Shown piece by piece: positions 22,192 through 30,030 of a stretch of DNA of 64,000 bases (positions are counted from its first letter, which is position 1; every line of letters begins with the position of its first letter). The position numbers and the translations under genes were made by a program. A model generated the notes under the pieces. The model was not told where the DNA came from, searched no databases, and saw only the letters and a list, made by a program, of their open reading frames with translations. This DNA is from Amycolatopsis acididurans (GTDB lineage: Bacteria > Actinomycetota > Actinomycetes > Mycobacteriales > Pseudonocardiaceae): NCBI RefSeq assembly GCF_012328925.1, contig NZ_JAAXLS010000009.1, forward strand, positions 62,001 through 126,000, in the 5' to 3' direction.

Positions 22192-22559
22192 GCCACTCCT
22201 TTCCCGGCCGGCGCCGGGTCCGAGGCGAGGCGGTGCCGCATCGCCTCCATGTCGACGGTGCGCACCTTCGCGATCATTTCTTCCAGCAGCGGTCCGGCCG
22301 TCGCGCCTTCGCGCGCGTACAGCACGATCCCCTCGCGGACGATCATCAACGCCGGTACGGCCGAGATTCCGAACGCACGGCCGAGTTCGGGCTCCGCCGT
22401 CACGTCGACGGTGCCGAACGTCAGATCGGGATGCCGTTCCGACGCTCGCGCGAACACGGCGGTGACCGGCTCGCAGGAATCGCCGAACTCGATGAAGAGG
22501 ATGCCCGCACTCGTCCCGAATGCGGCGAAGCCTTCGGTAGTCACCGTCACCGGCGCCAT
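22188..22559 (-). CDS. Thioredoxin-like protein with a single active-site cysteine
   Basis: Thioredoxin fold, 123 residues: LFIEFGDSCEPV aligns with the WCGPC region, then VDVTAEPELGRAFGISAVPALMI with the cis-Pro loop (AVPAL). The second redox Cys is replaced by Val (CEPV), so it cannot form the normal intramolecular disulfide. Such monothiol proteins usually bind persulfide or mixed disulfides. The ATG at 22559 has a strong GAGGAGG site; in-frame starts further upstream lie in the promoter. Its promoter region carries the palindrome shared with the tusA promoter. Confidence 0.82.
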   Translation of the reverse strand: MAPVTVTTEGFAAFGTSAGILFIEFGDSCEPVTAVFARASERHPDLTFGTVDVTAEPELGRAFGISAVPALMIVREGIVLYAREGATAGPLLEEMIAKVRTVDMEAMRHRLASDPAPAGKGVA

Positions 22560-22783
22560 GCATACCTCCTCACATACCGTACCGGGTATGGTACCGCTGA
22601 CCGGGCCGGTTGCGCACCCCCTGGCTATTTCCGCTGTGGGCACTGCTGCGCGACAAACCGGTCACACCAACGGCGTGACATCCTCATCGAGACTCCTTGC
22701 CGCGGCACGGCCTTAGGCCTACTATATGCTTATATACTTATATTCGGAAGCTCCGTTATTGTGGTGCCTGACAAGGGAGTCAG
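22560..22783. promoter_or_regulatory. Divergent promoter region of trx and apbC genes
   Basis: 224 non-coding bases between the thioredoxin-like gene (minus) and the ApbC ATPase gene (plus). In this GC-rich genome the stretch 22720-22745 is strikingly AT-rich. Near the trx gene there is a second imperfect palindrome TACCGTACCGGGTATGGTA at about 22576-22594. Confidence 0.65.
22724..22743. promoter_or_regulatory. AT-rich palindromic operator, copy 1
   Basis: The 20 bases have the form ATAT-N3-TATATA-N3-ATAT, an imperfect dyad of the kind bound by ArsR-family dimers. The core TGCTTATATACTTATAT (22727-22743) recurs with one mismatch at 41024-41040 in the promoter region of tusA. No third copy was noticed by eye. 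Confidence 0.65.
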
Positions 22784-23881
22784 ATGTCAACGAGCCGGCC
22801 GGTGATCACGCGGGAAAGCATTCTCGACGCGCTTCGCGGCGTCGAAGACCCGGAACTCCATCGATCCGTCGTCGACCTCGGAATGGTCCGTGAGATCGAG
22901 ATCGCCGGGACCGAGCTCACCGTCCACTTGGCACTGACGATCGCCGGATGCCCGCTGCGCGAATACTTCCACCGCGTCGTGCCGGAGCGAGTCCGCGCCG
23001 AGTGCCCGGAGGTCACCGCCGTGCGGGTGGAGCTCACCGCCATGACCGACGAGGAACGCTCGCAGGCCGTGGGCGGCGTCCGGGTCACCGTGCCCCGCGT
23101 CGGCGAGAGCGGCTCACGCACCCGGATCATCGCCGTCGGCAGCGGCAAGGGCGGCGTGGGAAAGTCCACCGTGGCGGTGAACCTCGCGGCCGCGCTCGCC
23201 GCGAGCGGGCACCGCGTCGGCCTGCTCGACGCCGATATCTGGGGATTCTCCGTACCGCACATGCTCGGCGCGACCGGGCGGCCCACGGTCGTCGGCGATC
23301 TCATCATGCCGCTGGAGGCGCACGGGTTCGCCGTGCTCTCGATCGGCAACTTCCTGCCCGAGGAAGGCCCGGTGGTCTGGCGCGGACCCATGCTGCACAA
23401 GGCGCTCGAGCAGATGCTCGGCGACGTGCACTGGGACGACCGGGAATATCTGGTGATCGATATGCCGCCGGGCACCGGTGACGTCTCGATCTCGCTGGCA
23501 CAGTTCCTGCCGAACGCGGACTTCCTGCTCGTGACGACCCCGCACGAGAGCGCCGAACGGGTCGCGCTGCGCGCCGCCCGGATGATGACCAAGGTCGGCC
23601 TGCGGCTGTCCGGCGTAGTGGAGAACATGGCCAGCTTCGTCTGCGACGACTGCGGCCGGGAGCACGAGCTTTTCGGTACCGGCGCCGGGTCACGTCTCGC
23701 CGAACTGCTCGATGTTCCGCTGCTGGCCCGGATCCCGCTCGAGCCCGCGTGCACCACGACGGGAACGCCCACGGTGCTCGCCCATCCCGAAGCCGCCGCT
23801 TCGCTGCGGTTCGGGGAACTGGCCAAGGCGATCGCGGCGAAGCCGTCCCTGCTGCACCGCCCGCTACCGTTGTTCACCTGA
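22784..23881 (+). CDS. apbC: Mrp/ApbC-family P-loop ATPase, Fe-S cluster carrier
   Basis: ATP-dependent scaffold or carrier for 4Fe-4S clusters, 365 residues. Residues about 5-90 are the MIP18/DUF59 domain (LDALRGVEDPELHRSVVDLG). The deviant Walker A is GSGKGGVGKSTVAVNLA (about 117-133), followed by LLDADIWGFSVPHML and VIDMPPGTGDVSISLAQ. The C-terminal part has CDDCG rather than the more usual CPxC pair. It is transcribed away from the thioredoxin gene under the shared palindrome and probably serves the Fe-S-rich Hdr system. Confidence 0.92.
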   Translation: MSTSRPVITRESILDALRGVEDPELHRSVVDLGMVREIEIAGTELTVHLALTIAGCPLREYFHRVVPERVRAECPEVTAVRVELTAMTDEERSQAVGGVRVTVPRVGESGSRTRIIAVGSGKGGVGKSTVAVNLAAALAASGHRVGLLDADIWGFSVPHMLGATGRPTVVGDLIMPLEAHGFAVLSIGNFLPEEGPVVWRGPMLHKALEQMLGDVHWDDREYLVIDMPPGTGDVSISLAQFLPNADFLLVTTPHESAERVALRAARMMTKVGLRLSGVVENMASFVCDDCGREHELFGTGAGSRLAELLDVPLLARIPLEPACTTTGTPTVLAHPEAAASLRFGELAKAIAAKPSLLHRPLPLFT

Positions 23882-24532
23882 GGGCAGGATCAGGAAGATC
23901 TGGCCGCCCTCCCGTGTCACGGTGAAGGCCGGTACCTCCGCGTCGGCAGGCCCGCGGACCCGCTCGCCGGTGCGCACGTCGAACTGGCTGCCGTGCCGCG
24001 GGCAGGTCAGGACCGCGCCGGCAAGCTCCCCTGTGGACAGTTCGGCGCCCGCGTGCGGGCAGCGGTCGGATACCGCGCAGAGCCGCCCGTCCACCTGATA
24101 CACCGCCACCGGCCCGACCGGGGTCTCCGGGACCCGGCACACCAGGCCCAGCCGCCCCGCGGCGTCGGCCGCGTCGAGCAACGGAAACCGGCGCCCGGTC
24201 GTGCCGGCCTCCAGCCGCGCCGCCAACTGGGCCGCGAGCGCGCCACGGTTGACCACGACATCGCAGCCCGCCCGCTGGGCGGTCCGCCACAGCTGCGGAT
24301 CCGGCACGGCCGAGTAGCCGAGGATGACCGTCCCCGGCCACCGCTCGCGCCAGTCCCGCACCGCTTCGACGGCACCGGGCGCGTCCAGCTCCAGCACGGC
24401 CGCGATCGGCTCACCATCCACTCCGGACGGTGAGCCGACCGCGAACCCGTGCCGCGTGGCGACAACGCGGACGCGCTTGGCGACCATCGCATCACGACCG
24501 TGCAGGACGATCGTGGCTGTCGATCGCATCAT
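23864..24532 (-). CDS. Rieske [2Fe-2S] protein with receiver-like N-terminal region
   Basis: 222 residues. The C-terminal third (about 125-222) is a Rieske ferredoxin domain: CPHAGAELSTGELAG and CPRHGSQFDVRTGE give the Cys-His and Cys-His cluster ligands. The first 110 residues resemble a degenerate CheY-like receiver or nucleotide-binding fold (VAVLELDAPGAVEAVRDWRE, VILGYSAVP); no phosphoacceptor pattern is clear. It is the last gene of the long sulfur operon, 1 base after the DsrE-like gene, and its 3' end overlaps apbC convergently by 18 bases. Probable electron carrier. Confidence 0.8.
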   Translation of the reverse strand: MMRSTATIVLHGRDAMVAKRVRVVATRHGFAVGSPSGVDGEPIAAVLELDAPGAVEAVRDWRERWPGTVILGYSAVPDPQLWRTAQRAGCDVVVNRGALAAQLAARLEAGTTGRRFPLLDAADAAGRLGLVCRVPETPVGPVAVYQVDGRLCAVSDRCPHAGAELSTGELAGAVLTCPRHGSQFDVRTGERVRGPADAEVPAFTVTREGGQIFLILPSGEQR

Positions 24533-24533
24533 C

Positions 24534-25040
24534 TCAGATGAACAACGTGATGTCGGCCTTCGCCGCCATATCGATGAAGCTGGCCGCTCCGAGCGAGGGC
24601 TGCAGGCCGTCGACGAAATCCTCCGGCTTCAGCCCGTAGAGATCCATCGTCATCTGGCACGGATGCATCCGCACACCGACGGCGGTCGCCATCTCGAACA
24701 GCTCCGTCGGGCTCGCCACCTTGTACTGCTTCGCGAGCTTCTTGATCATCGAGGTGCCCGCGCCGCCGAAGTGGATCTTGCCGAGCTTCAGGTGGTCGGT
24801 ACCACCCCGGTCGACCAGTGACTCGGCCTTCTGCATCCAGTTCGTCCCGGTCACCCGCTTGTCGTTGCGTTGCAGGACCCGCAGGCCCCAGAAGGTGAAG
24901 AAGACGTCCACCTCCAATCCCGACGCCGCGGCCGTGCTCGCCAGGATCAGGGTGGGCCACACCCGATCCAGGTCGCTGCTCCAGCACACCATCGCGAGCC
25001 GCTTGGCCCGCTCCTCAACCTCAACCCCGTCCTCGGCCAT
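24534..25040 (-). CDS. dsrE3A: DsrE-family sulfur carrier, DsrE3A-like
   Basis: 168 residues of the DsrE/DsrF/DsrH-like fold. The likely persulfide-carrying Cys is in GVRMHPCQMTMDLYGLKPED, the pattern of DsrE3-type sulfurtransferases, and ADITLFI closes the domain. In sHdr sulfur oxidisers DsrE3A passes sulfane sulfur to TusA and on to the Hdr-like complex. Assignment to subtype 3A rests on the Cys motif and on neighbours. Confidence 0.82.
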   Translation of the reverse strand: MAEDGVEVEERAKRLAMVCWSSDLDRVWPTLILASTAAASGLEVDVFFTFWGLRVLQRNDKRVTGTNWMQKAESLVDRGGTDHLKLGKIHFGGAGTSMIKKLAKQYKVASPTELFEMATAVGVRMHPCQMTMDLYGLKPEDFVDGLQPSLGAASFIDMAAKADITLFI

Positions 25041-25111
25041 GACGCACCTTCCAGTTCTTTAACCGACCTCCCGGTCCCGGGTCGTGGCAACGGCTCGTAC
25101 CGGATGTTCTT

Positions 25112-25249
25112 TCACACGTGCTGGATCAGCCAGACGACACCTTGAACCAACCGGAAAACCAGATATCCGGCGAACACCAGCGCCACCACCAGCCACCAGG
25201 GCGATACACGGCGCCGGCTGCGCCCGGTCCCCTCGGGCACCCCACTCAT
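25112..25249 (-). CDS. 45-residue single-pass membrane protein
   Basis: Short gene not usually called: the protein starts MSGVPEGTGRSRRRVSPWW and continues into one hydrophobic helix (LVVALVFAGYLVFRLVQGVV), ending WLIQHV. A basic N-terminus before the helix predicts the N-terminus inside the cell. The ATG at 25249 is preceded by AGAGGTGA at a suitable distance, and it lies 13 bases after the lbpA stop in the same operon. It could anchor the soluble sulfur-carrier machinery or EtfD to the membrane; function unknown. An alternative frame over the same DNA lacks protein-like composition. Confidence 0.65.
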   Translation of the reverse strand: MSGVPEGTGRSRRRVSPWWLVVALVFAGYLVFRLVQGVVWLIQHV

Positions 25250-25262
25250 CGGCCATCACCTC

Positions 25263-25727
25263 TTATTCCGCACACCGGTAACAGTGAATATCGTGCTCGT
25301 CCATGAACTTCCGGTACTGCTGCATCGCGGCGTGCCCGTCGACGAGATGCACACGCTCCTCGGCGAACCGCTCCGGGCGCAGCCGCGCTATCCACCCGGC
25401 GCCGTACGGGTCGCGGTTGGCGACCGCGATGTCCTCGGCGAACGCGTTCTCGTTCGAGGCCACCAGTTCCCCGGTCAGCGGTGTCGGGAAAGGTCCCACC
25501 CACTTCGCGCTCTCGATGGTCGCCAGGGAGCGCCCACGCGCGAACGCCTTTCCCAGCCGCCGCCAGGTGATCTGCACCATCCGCCCGCCCATCGTCTGCG
25601 CGATGTCGGTCATCCCGAGCACGACCAGGTCTCCCTCCGGGCGCACCCACACGTTCATCCCGACGTCGTAGAGGAGGTCGTCCGGGATGACGCATCCGCG
25701 CCAGACAGCATCCGTCACCGCGCTCAC
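25263..25727 (-). CDS. lbpA: Lipoate-binding protein, GcvH-like (LbpA type), copy 1
   Basis: 154 residues with the glycine-cleavage H-protein fold. The lipoyl lysine is in ATIESAKWVGPFPTPLTG, and NRDPYGAGWIARLRPE is the conserved end of the lipoyl domain. The C-terminal tail has two cysteines in DIHCYRCAE. In sHdr clusters such proteins carry sulfur on the dithiolane of lipoate rather than serving glycine cleavage; no gcvT, gcvP or lpd occurs here. Start overlaps the second lbpA gene by 4 bases. Confidence 0.88.
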   Translation of the reverse strand: MSAVTDAVWRGCVIPDDLLYDVGMNVWVRPEGDLVVLGMTDIAQTMGGRMVQITWRRLGKAFARGRSLATIESAKWVGPFPTPLTGELVASNENAFAEDIAVANRDPYGAGWIARLRPERFAEERVHLVDGHAAMQQYRKFMDEHDIHCYRCAE

Positions 25728-26161
25728 CCGTCACAGGAGATGCCCTCGGCGTCCAGGAACCGGTGGTACGCCTCGATTCCCGCCGCGCCCGTGGCCAGAT
25801 CCGCGGAGTCCGCGGCCCAGTCGCCGGGGCGCAACTTCGCCACCCATCCGGCACCGTAGGGATCGGAGTTGATCAGGCTCGGTGAACTGGTCAGCGCCTC
25901 GTTGACTTCGACGATCTCGCCGGACACCGGCGCGGGAACCGGACCGACCCACTTCCCGCTCTCCACGGTCGCGACGTTGCGGCCCTTGCGAACCTCCTTG
26001 CCCGCCTTCTTCAGCGTGACCGAGATGATCGTCTTCGCCAGGTTCTGCGCGACATCGGTCATGCCGATGGTGACCAGGTCGCCTTCCTGGCGCACCCACA
26101 CGTGCCGTTCCACGAGGTAGTGAAGATCCTCGGGAAGGTTGCAGTTCTTGACCATCGCCAC
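25724..26161 (-). CDS. lbpA: Lipoate-binding protein, GcvH-like (LbpA type), copy 2
   Basis: 145 residues, clearly paralogous to the neighbouring copy. The lipoyl lysine is in ATVESGKWVGPVPAPVSG and the domain end is NSDPYGAGWVAKLRPGDW. The N-terminus has MVKNCNLPEDLHYLVERHVWV, matching the LbpA leader. The GTG at 26161 is better placed behind AGGAGC than the ATG two codons later. It would be lipoylated by the ligases and radical SAM proteins encoded upstream in the operon and act as sulfur carrier for the Hdr-like complex. Confidence 0.9.
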   Translation of the reverse strand: MAMVKNCNLPEDLHYLVERHVWVRQEGDLVTIGMTDVAQNLAKTIISVTLKKAGKEVRKGRNVATVESGKWVGPVPAPVSGEIVEVNEALTSSPSLINSDPYGAGWVAKLRPGDWAADSADLATGAAGIEAYHRFLDAEGISCDG

Positions 26162-26165
26162 CGTT

Positions 26166-26447
26166 TCAAGCTCCTGTCTGCTGTGCGGTGTGTTCGGCCA
26201 CCAGATGGTGGACGAGCATGTCCAGGGCGACCATCCGGATCTCGCCGTCGAACTCGTCGAGGAACCGCGGGTCGCGCCTACCCTTGCGAAGCCGGTGCTC
26301 GTAGCTTTCGCCGCAGACCGGGCAGGTCACCTCGTAGAAGTGGGTACCGTTCATTTCCTTGGTGCGCACGACATCCGCGTGCTTCCCGGCAAGATGCGCG
26401 TGCAGGGAGCGCGGGGGTCCCTCGAACGCGCACCACGGGCAGTTCAT
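26166..26447 (-). CDS. Small zinc-ribbon/zinc-finger protein
   Basis: 93 residues. MNCPWCAFEG followed by HAHLAGKH forms a C2H2-like site and VTCPVCGESYEHRLRKG a CxxC knuckle; HHLVAEH near the end adds two more His. It probably binds one or two zinc ions. It overlaps the winged-helix gene by 4 bases and precedes lbpA by 4 bases. I do not recognise a family with known function; a regulator or assembly factor of the sulfur operon is possible. Confidence 0.7.
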   Translation of the reverse strand: MNCPWCAFEGPPRSLHAHLAGKHADVVRTKEMNGTHFYEVTCPVCGESYEHRLRKGRRDPRFLDEFDGEIRMVALDMLVHHLVAEHTAQQTGA

Positions 26448-26863
26448 CGCGTCACCGCCGCCTGCGCCATCAGTTCCACCAGTTCGACGATCCCTCGCCC
26501 GGCTTCGGTGAGCTGCGCCAGATCCCCGTCGAGCTCCCGGTTCGCCAGCCCGACCTGCACGAGCTCGTTCACCCGTTCCCAGGCCACGATCCTCGGGCAG
26601 GACAGTTCGCCCGCGAGTTCCGCGGTCGTGGCCGCGTCCCCGGCGAGCCGCGCGAGCACACGCCAGCCGTCCGGGTCGGACGCGGCACGCAATGCCCGCA
26701 GCACGAACGCCAGCGCCGCGTCGCCGACCGGATCATCGCGCGCGACAGGTTCGTCGCCGCCCGGCCGGAAAGCGAAACCGTCGTAGCGTTCCAGCGCCAC
26801 CCGCAGCGCGGCCAGCCGGACGCCGAGCCCCTTCCCGGTCAGCTCCGGGTCGAAACCGCTCAC
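26444..26863 (-). CDS. Winged-helix protein of unknown function
   Basis: 139 residues from a GTG start that overlaps the etfD stop (GTGA). The central part (SDPDGWRVLARLAGDAATTA, AELAGELSCPRIVAWERVNE, VGLANRELDG) looks like an ArsR/MarR-type winged helix-turn-helix, followed by a leucine-rich helix. It may be a third regulator of the locus or a protein-interaction module. No metal-binding Cys pair is present. Family not identified. Confidence 0.6.
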   Translation of the reverse strand: MSGFDPELTGKGLGVRLAALRVALERYDGFAFRPGGDEPVARDDPVGDAALAFVLRALRAASDPDGWRVLARLAGDAATTAELAGELSCPRIVAWERVNELVQVGLANRELDGDLAQLTEAGRGIVELVELMAQAAVTR

Positions 26864-29052
26864 GTCGCCGCCACCTCCAGCACACCCGGCTCCGCGGGCC
26901 GGCGGAGCGCCTCCCGGACCAGCAGCGTGATGTCCCGCACCGCCAGCCGGTCCTCGTTCCCGGTGGTCTTCACGGCGTCGGAGTACATCGTCACGTCCTT
27001 CGGGCAGGCCACGACGAAATGATCCACGCCGAGCTCCATCGCCTCCCGGATCCGGTTCTCGCTCGGGCGTTCGGCGAGGAAGCTGTCGTCCATCCAGATC
27101 CGGCCACCACCGGCCCCGCAGCAGAACGTGTTCGCCCCGTTGCGAGGCATCTCGACCAGTTCGCAGCCCAGTGCCCGCAGCAACCGCCGCGGGGCCTCGA
27201 CCACACCGTTGTAGCGGGCGAGGTAACACGGGTCGTGGTAGGTCACCCGGTAGCCGAGCGGTTCCACCTTGATGGTGCCGGATTCCACCAGGTCGGCCAG
27301 CAGTTCCGTGTAGTGCCATACGGTGTGCTTCGCGCCCCGCGCCGGGTACTCGTTGCGCAAGGTGTTGAGCGAATGCGGGTCCGTGGTGAAGATCTCGTCG
27401 AAGTGCGCCTGTTCCAGCGCGGCGATGTTGTGCTCGGCGAGCAGTTCGAACAGGCCTTCCTCACCGACCCGGCGCACGTCGTTGCCCGCGTTGCGCTCAC
27501 CGTCGTACAACAGTCCGAAGTCGACTCCCGCGTCATGCAGGATCTCCGCGAGCGCCTGGGAATTCCCCTGCAGCCGGTCGTCGAAGCTCGCGAAGTCCCC
27601 GACGAACCACAGGTAGCGAACAGCTTCCTTGCGCGCGTCGGGGATCTTGAAGTCGAGCCCCTTGGTCCACCTCGCCCGCATCCGGGCGGACTTGCCGAAC
27701 GAGTTCCCTTGCGTGGACAGGTTCTTCAGCGCCTGCTGCAGCGTGGGATCCATCTCGCCCTCGTCGACCAGGCCGCGCCGCAGCTGCACGATGGTCGGCA
27801 CATGCTCGATCCCGACCGGGCACACCTCGACACAGTGCATGCAGGTGGTGCACGACCACAGCGTGCGCGCCGAGACGACCTCACCGGCGATCTTGCCGCC
27901 CTCGCCCGTGGTGAGCGGGCCCGAGCCGTCGGCGCGGGTCTCGCGGTCGAGCAGGGTCACGCCACCGGCCTGGGTGTCCGCCCACTGCCGCAGATCGAGG
28001 ATCAGGTCGCGGGGCGAGAGCGGGGCGCCCGCGGTGCGCGCCGGGCATACCTCGTGGCAGCGCCCGCATTTGGTGCACGCGTCGAGATCCAGCAGTTCCT
28101 TCCACGTGAAATCGGCGAGTTCGCGGTAACCGGCGTGCTCGGCCTCGGGCGGCGGCGCCGGCAGTTGCCGTGCCGTCGACCGGTCGTGCACCAGCAGGTT
28201 CGCCGCGTCCAGCAGCATGTGCATCGCCTTGGAGAACGGGATGTAGACGACGAACGCCAGCGCGAGCACAGCGTGCACCCACCACTGCACCAGATGCGCC
28301 GCGTCCCCGCCCGCGGGCGACATGCCCAGCGCGGAGAACACCCGGGCCAGCACCCAGCCGACCGGCGACCAGACCTCGAACGGCGGGAACCGTGCACCGA
28401 CGATCCGGAAGGCCTCCAGCAGGTAGCCGCTGACCAGGATCGCGCCGAACAGCCCGAGGAAGACCCAGTCGCCGGCCACGATCCGCTTGCGGGAGTACCC
28501 GCCCTCGGGGTGTTCGGCGCGCTGGTAGTCCAGCTTGCGCGGGCGCAGGAACCCGCGCCGCACCGCCATGTACGCCAGGCCGAGCACCGCGGTCAGCCCC
28601 ATCGTGTCCAGGATGAACGAGTACACGACGTAGAACACGCCGTGGAAGAAGCTCAGCTCATGCCCCGAGATCAGTTTCGAGGCGTTGCGCAGGATGTCGT
28701 AGTCGATGGTCAGGATCACGGTGCCGAGGAACAGCGTGATGAAACCCCAGAAGATGAAGAAGTGCGCGATCCCGGCCGCGCGATCGCGACGGCCCACCGA
28801 GGTGTTCGCCGCGACCGCGCCGACCGACCAGTTGTCGCCCCGGCGCCGCACGCCCTGTGCCGGGCTGGTGAACAGCGCCTTCCACAGTGTCGCCGTCCTG
28901 GCCGCCGGACGCCCGCGCCGGTACTTGCGCACCCTGCGGTAGAAGCCCCAGAAGAACAGCACGATGGTGGCGGTCGCGAGCACGTAGAACGCGGCCTCGC
29001 CCACCGTGCCGATGCCCTGGAAGACCGGGCGGGTCTCGTCCGAGAGAACCAC
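26860..29052 (-). CDS. etfD: EtfD-like membrane Fe-S oxidoreductase (ETF:menaquinone type)
   Basis: 730 residues. The N-terminal half (about 1-300) has five hydrophobic helices with histidines suited to b-type haem, as in NarI/DsrM-like proteins (GIAHFFIFWGFITLFLG, FFHGVFYVVYSFILD, HLVQWWVHAVLALAF). Then come two ferredoxin motifs, CTKCGRCHEVCPA and CTTCMHCVEVCPVG, and two HdrD/GlpC-like halves ending with a complete CCG domain (HDPCYLARYNG, ANTFCCGAGGG, VVACPKD). This matches EtfD/EMO proteins, which take electrons from EtfBA to menaquinone. The etfB and etfA genes precede it. GTG start with AAGGAG. Confidence 0.88.
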   Translation of the reverse strand: MVLSDETRPVFQGIGTVGEAAFYVLATATIVLFFWGFYRRVRKYRRGRPAARTATLWKALFTSPAQGVRRRGDNWSVGAVAANTSVGRRDRAAGIAHFFIFWGFITLFLGTVILTIDYDILRNASKLISGHELSFFHGVFYVVYSFILDTMGLTAVLGLAYMAVRRGFLRPRKLDYQRAEHPEGGYSRKRIVAGDWVFLGLFGAILVSGYLLEAFRIVGARFPPFEVWSPVGWVLARVFSALGMSPAGGDAAHLVQWWVHAVLALAFVVYIPFSKAMHMLLDAANLLVHDRSTARQLPAPPPEAEHAGYRELADFTWKELLDLDACTKCGRCHEVCPARTAGAPLSPRDLILDLRQWADTQAGGVTLLDRETRADGSGPLTTGEGGKIAGEVVSARTLWSCTTCMHCVEVCPVGIEHVPTIVQLRRGLVDEGEMDPTLQQALKNLSTQGNSFGKSARMRARWTKGLDFKIPDARKEAVRYLWFVGDFASFDDRLQGNSQALAEILHDAGVDFGLLYDGERNAGNDVRRVGEEGLFELLAEHNIAALEQAHFDEIFTTDPHSLNTLRNEYPARGAKHTVWHYTELLADLVESGTIKVEPLGYRVTYHDPCYLARYNGVVEAPRRLLRALGCELVEMPRNGANTFCCGAGGGRIWMDDSFLAERPSENRIREAMELGVDHFVVACPKDVTMYSDAVKTTGNEDRLAVRDITLLVREALRRPAEPGVLEVAAT

Positions 29053-29055
29053 GTA

Positions 29056-30021
29056 TCACTCCTTGATCTTGTCCACCAGCGCGGGCACCAGGTCGAACAG
29101 GTCCTCGGTCGTGCCGAAATGCGCGACGTCGAAGATCGGTGCGTTCTCGTCGGTGTTGCACGCGATGATCAGTTCGGCGTCGCGCATCCCCTCCAGGTGC
29201 TCAGGCGCACCGGAGATGCCGAACGCGAGGTACGCCTTCGGCTTGACCTTCAACCCGGACTTGCCCACCTGCCGCGTCTTGGGCAGCCAGCCGGAGTCGA
29301 TGATCGGCCGCGAGGCCGACAGCGGCACGCCCAGCGTGTCCGCGAGTTCCTGTACCAGCTCGAGGTTGTCCTGCGAGTCGATACCGCGCCCGACCGAGAC
29401 GAGCAGGTCCGCGTCGGTGATGTTGACGTCGCCGCCCTCGGGCTCGATGACCTGGCACAGGTTGGTCCCCAGGTTCCCCAGCGCGTCCGGCGCGGGCATG
29501 GACACCACCTCGTGGCTCGCCGAAGGCTCCTGCCCCGCGGCGGCGGGGAAGGAGCCGGCCAGCACGGTGCAGATCCCGCGCTCACCGGCCAGTTCCACCT
29601 CGGCCATCACCTTGCCGCCCATCACCTGGCAGGTCGCCACCAGCGACTCGCCCTCGGCGGTGAGACCGGCGACGTAGGCGGCCAGTGGTGCGTCCCACAG
29701 CACGGACAGCGCCGCGCCGAGGTCCAGCCCGATCGTCGCGTTCGACAACAGGAGCAGCCGCGGCGCACGCTCGGTGAGCACACTCAGCAGCGCGCTTTCG
29801 TAGGCTTCACAGGTGTAGTCGGCCAGTGCCGGGTGGTCGACCGACACGACCACGTCGGCACCGTCCACTTGGGACGCCAGCTCGGCCGGCCCGAGCACCA
29901 CCGCCTCCGCCTTACCGCCCCAGGCCGCCGCCAGCTCCTTCGCCTTGCCCAGCAGCTCGTGGGTGCTTTCGGAGATCTGCCCGCCGACGTGCTCGGCGAG
30001 GACCGCAACATTGCCGCTCAT
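29056..30021 (-). CDS. etfA: Electron transfer flavoprotein alpha subunit
   Basis: FAD-binding subunit of ETF, 321 residues. The C-terminal ETF_alpha domain carries ASRPIIDSGWLPKTRQVG, KPKAYLAFGISGAPEHLEGM and IIACNTDENAPIFDVAHFG, the diagnostic FAD site (SR..D..W....QVG..G). The N-terminal half is the alpha/beta domain shared with EtfB. Located 9 bases after etfB and 3 bases before etfD. In this operon the likely electron donor is the Hdr-like sulfur-oxidising complex rather than an acyl-CoA dehydrogenase; this is inferred from position. Confidence 0.95.
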   Translation of the reverse strand: MSGNVAVLAEHVGGQISESTHELLGKAKELAAAWGGKAEAVVLGPAELASQVDGADVVVSVDHPALADYTCEAYESALLSVLTERAPRLLLLSNATIGLDLGAALSVLWDAPLAAYVAGLTAEGESLVATCQVMGGKVMAEVELAGERGICTVLAGSFPAAAGQEPSASHEVVSMPAPDALGNLGTNLCQVIEPEGGDVNITDADLLVSVGRGIDSQDNLELVQELADTLGVPLSASRPIIDSGWLPKTRQVGKSGLKVKPKAYLAFGISGAPEHLEGMRDAELIIACNTDENAPIFDVAHFGTTEDLFDLVPALVDKIKE

Positions 30022-30030
30022 GGTCTTTCC

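Noticed and set aside
25059-25259. 66-residue frame overlapping the small membrane protein.
   Set aside because: Arg/Gly/Ala-rich composition without features; the other frame gives a coherent membrane helix with a good ribosome site.
25263-26161. GcvH-like proteins as part of a glycine cleavage system.
   Set aside because: No gcvT, gcvP or lpd nearby; they sit among sHdr, TusA and lipoate assembly genes, which fits LbpA.
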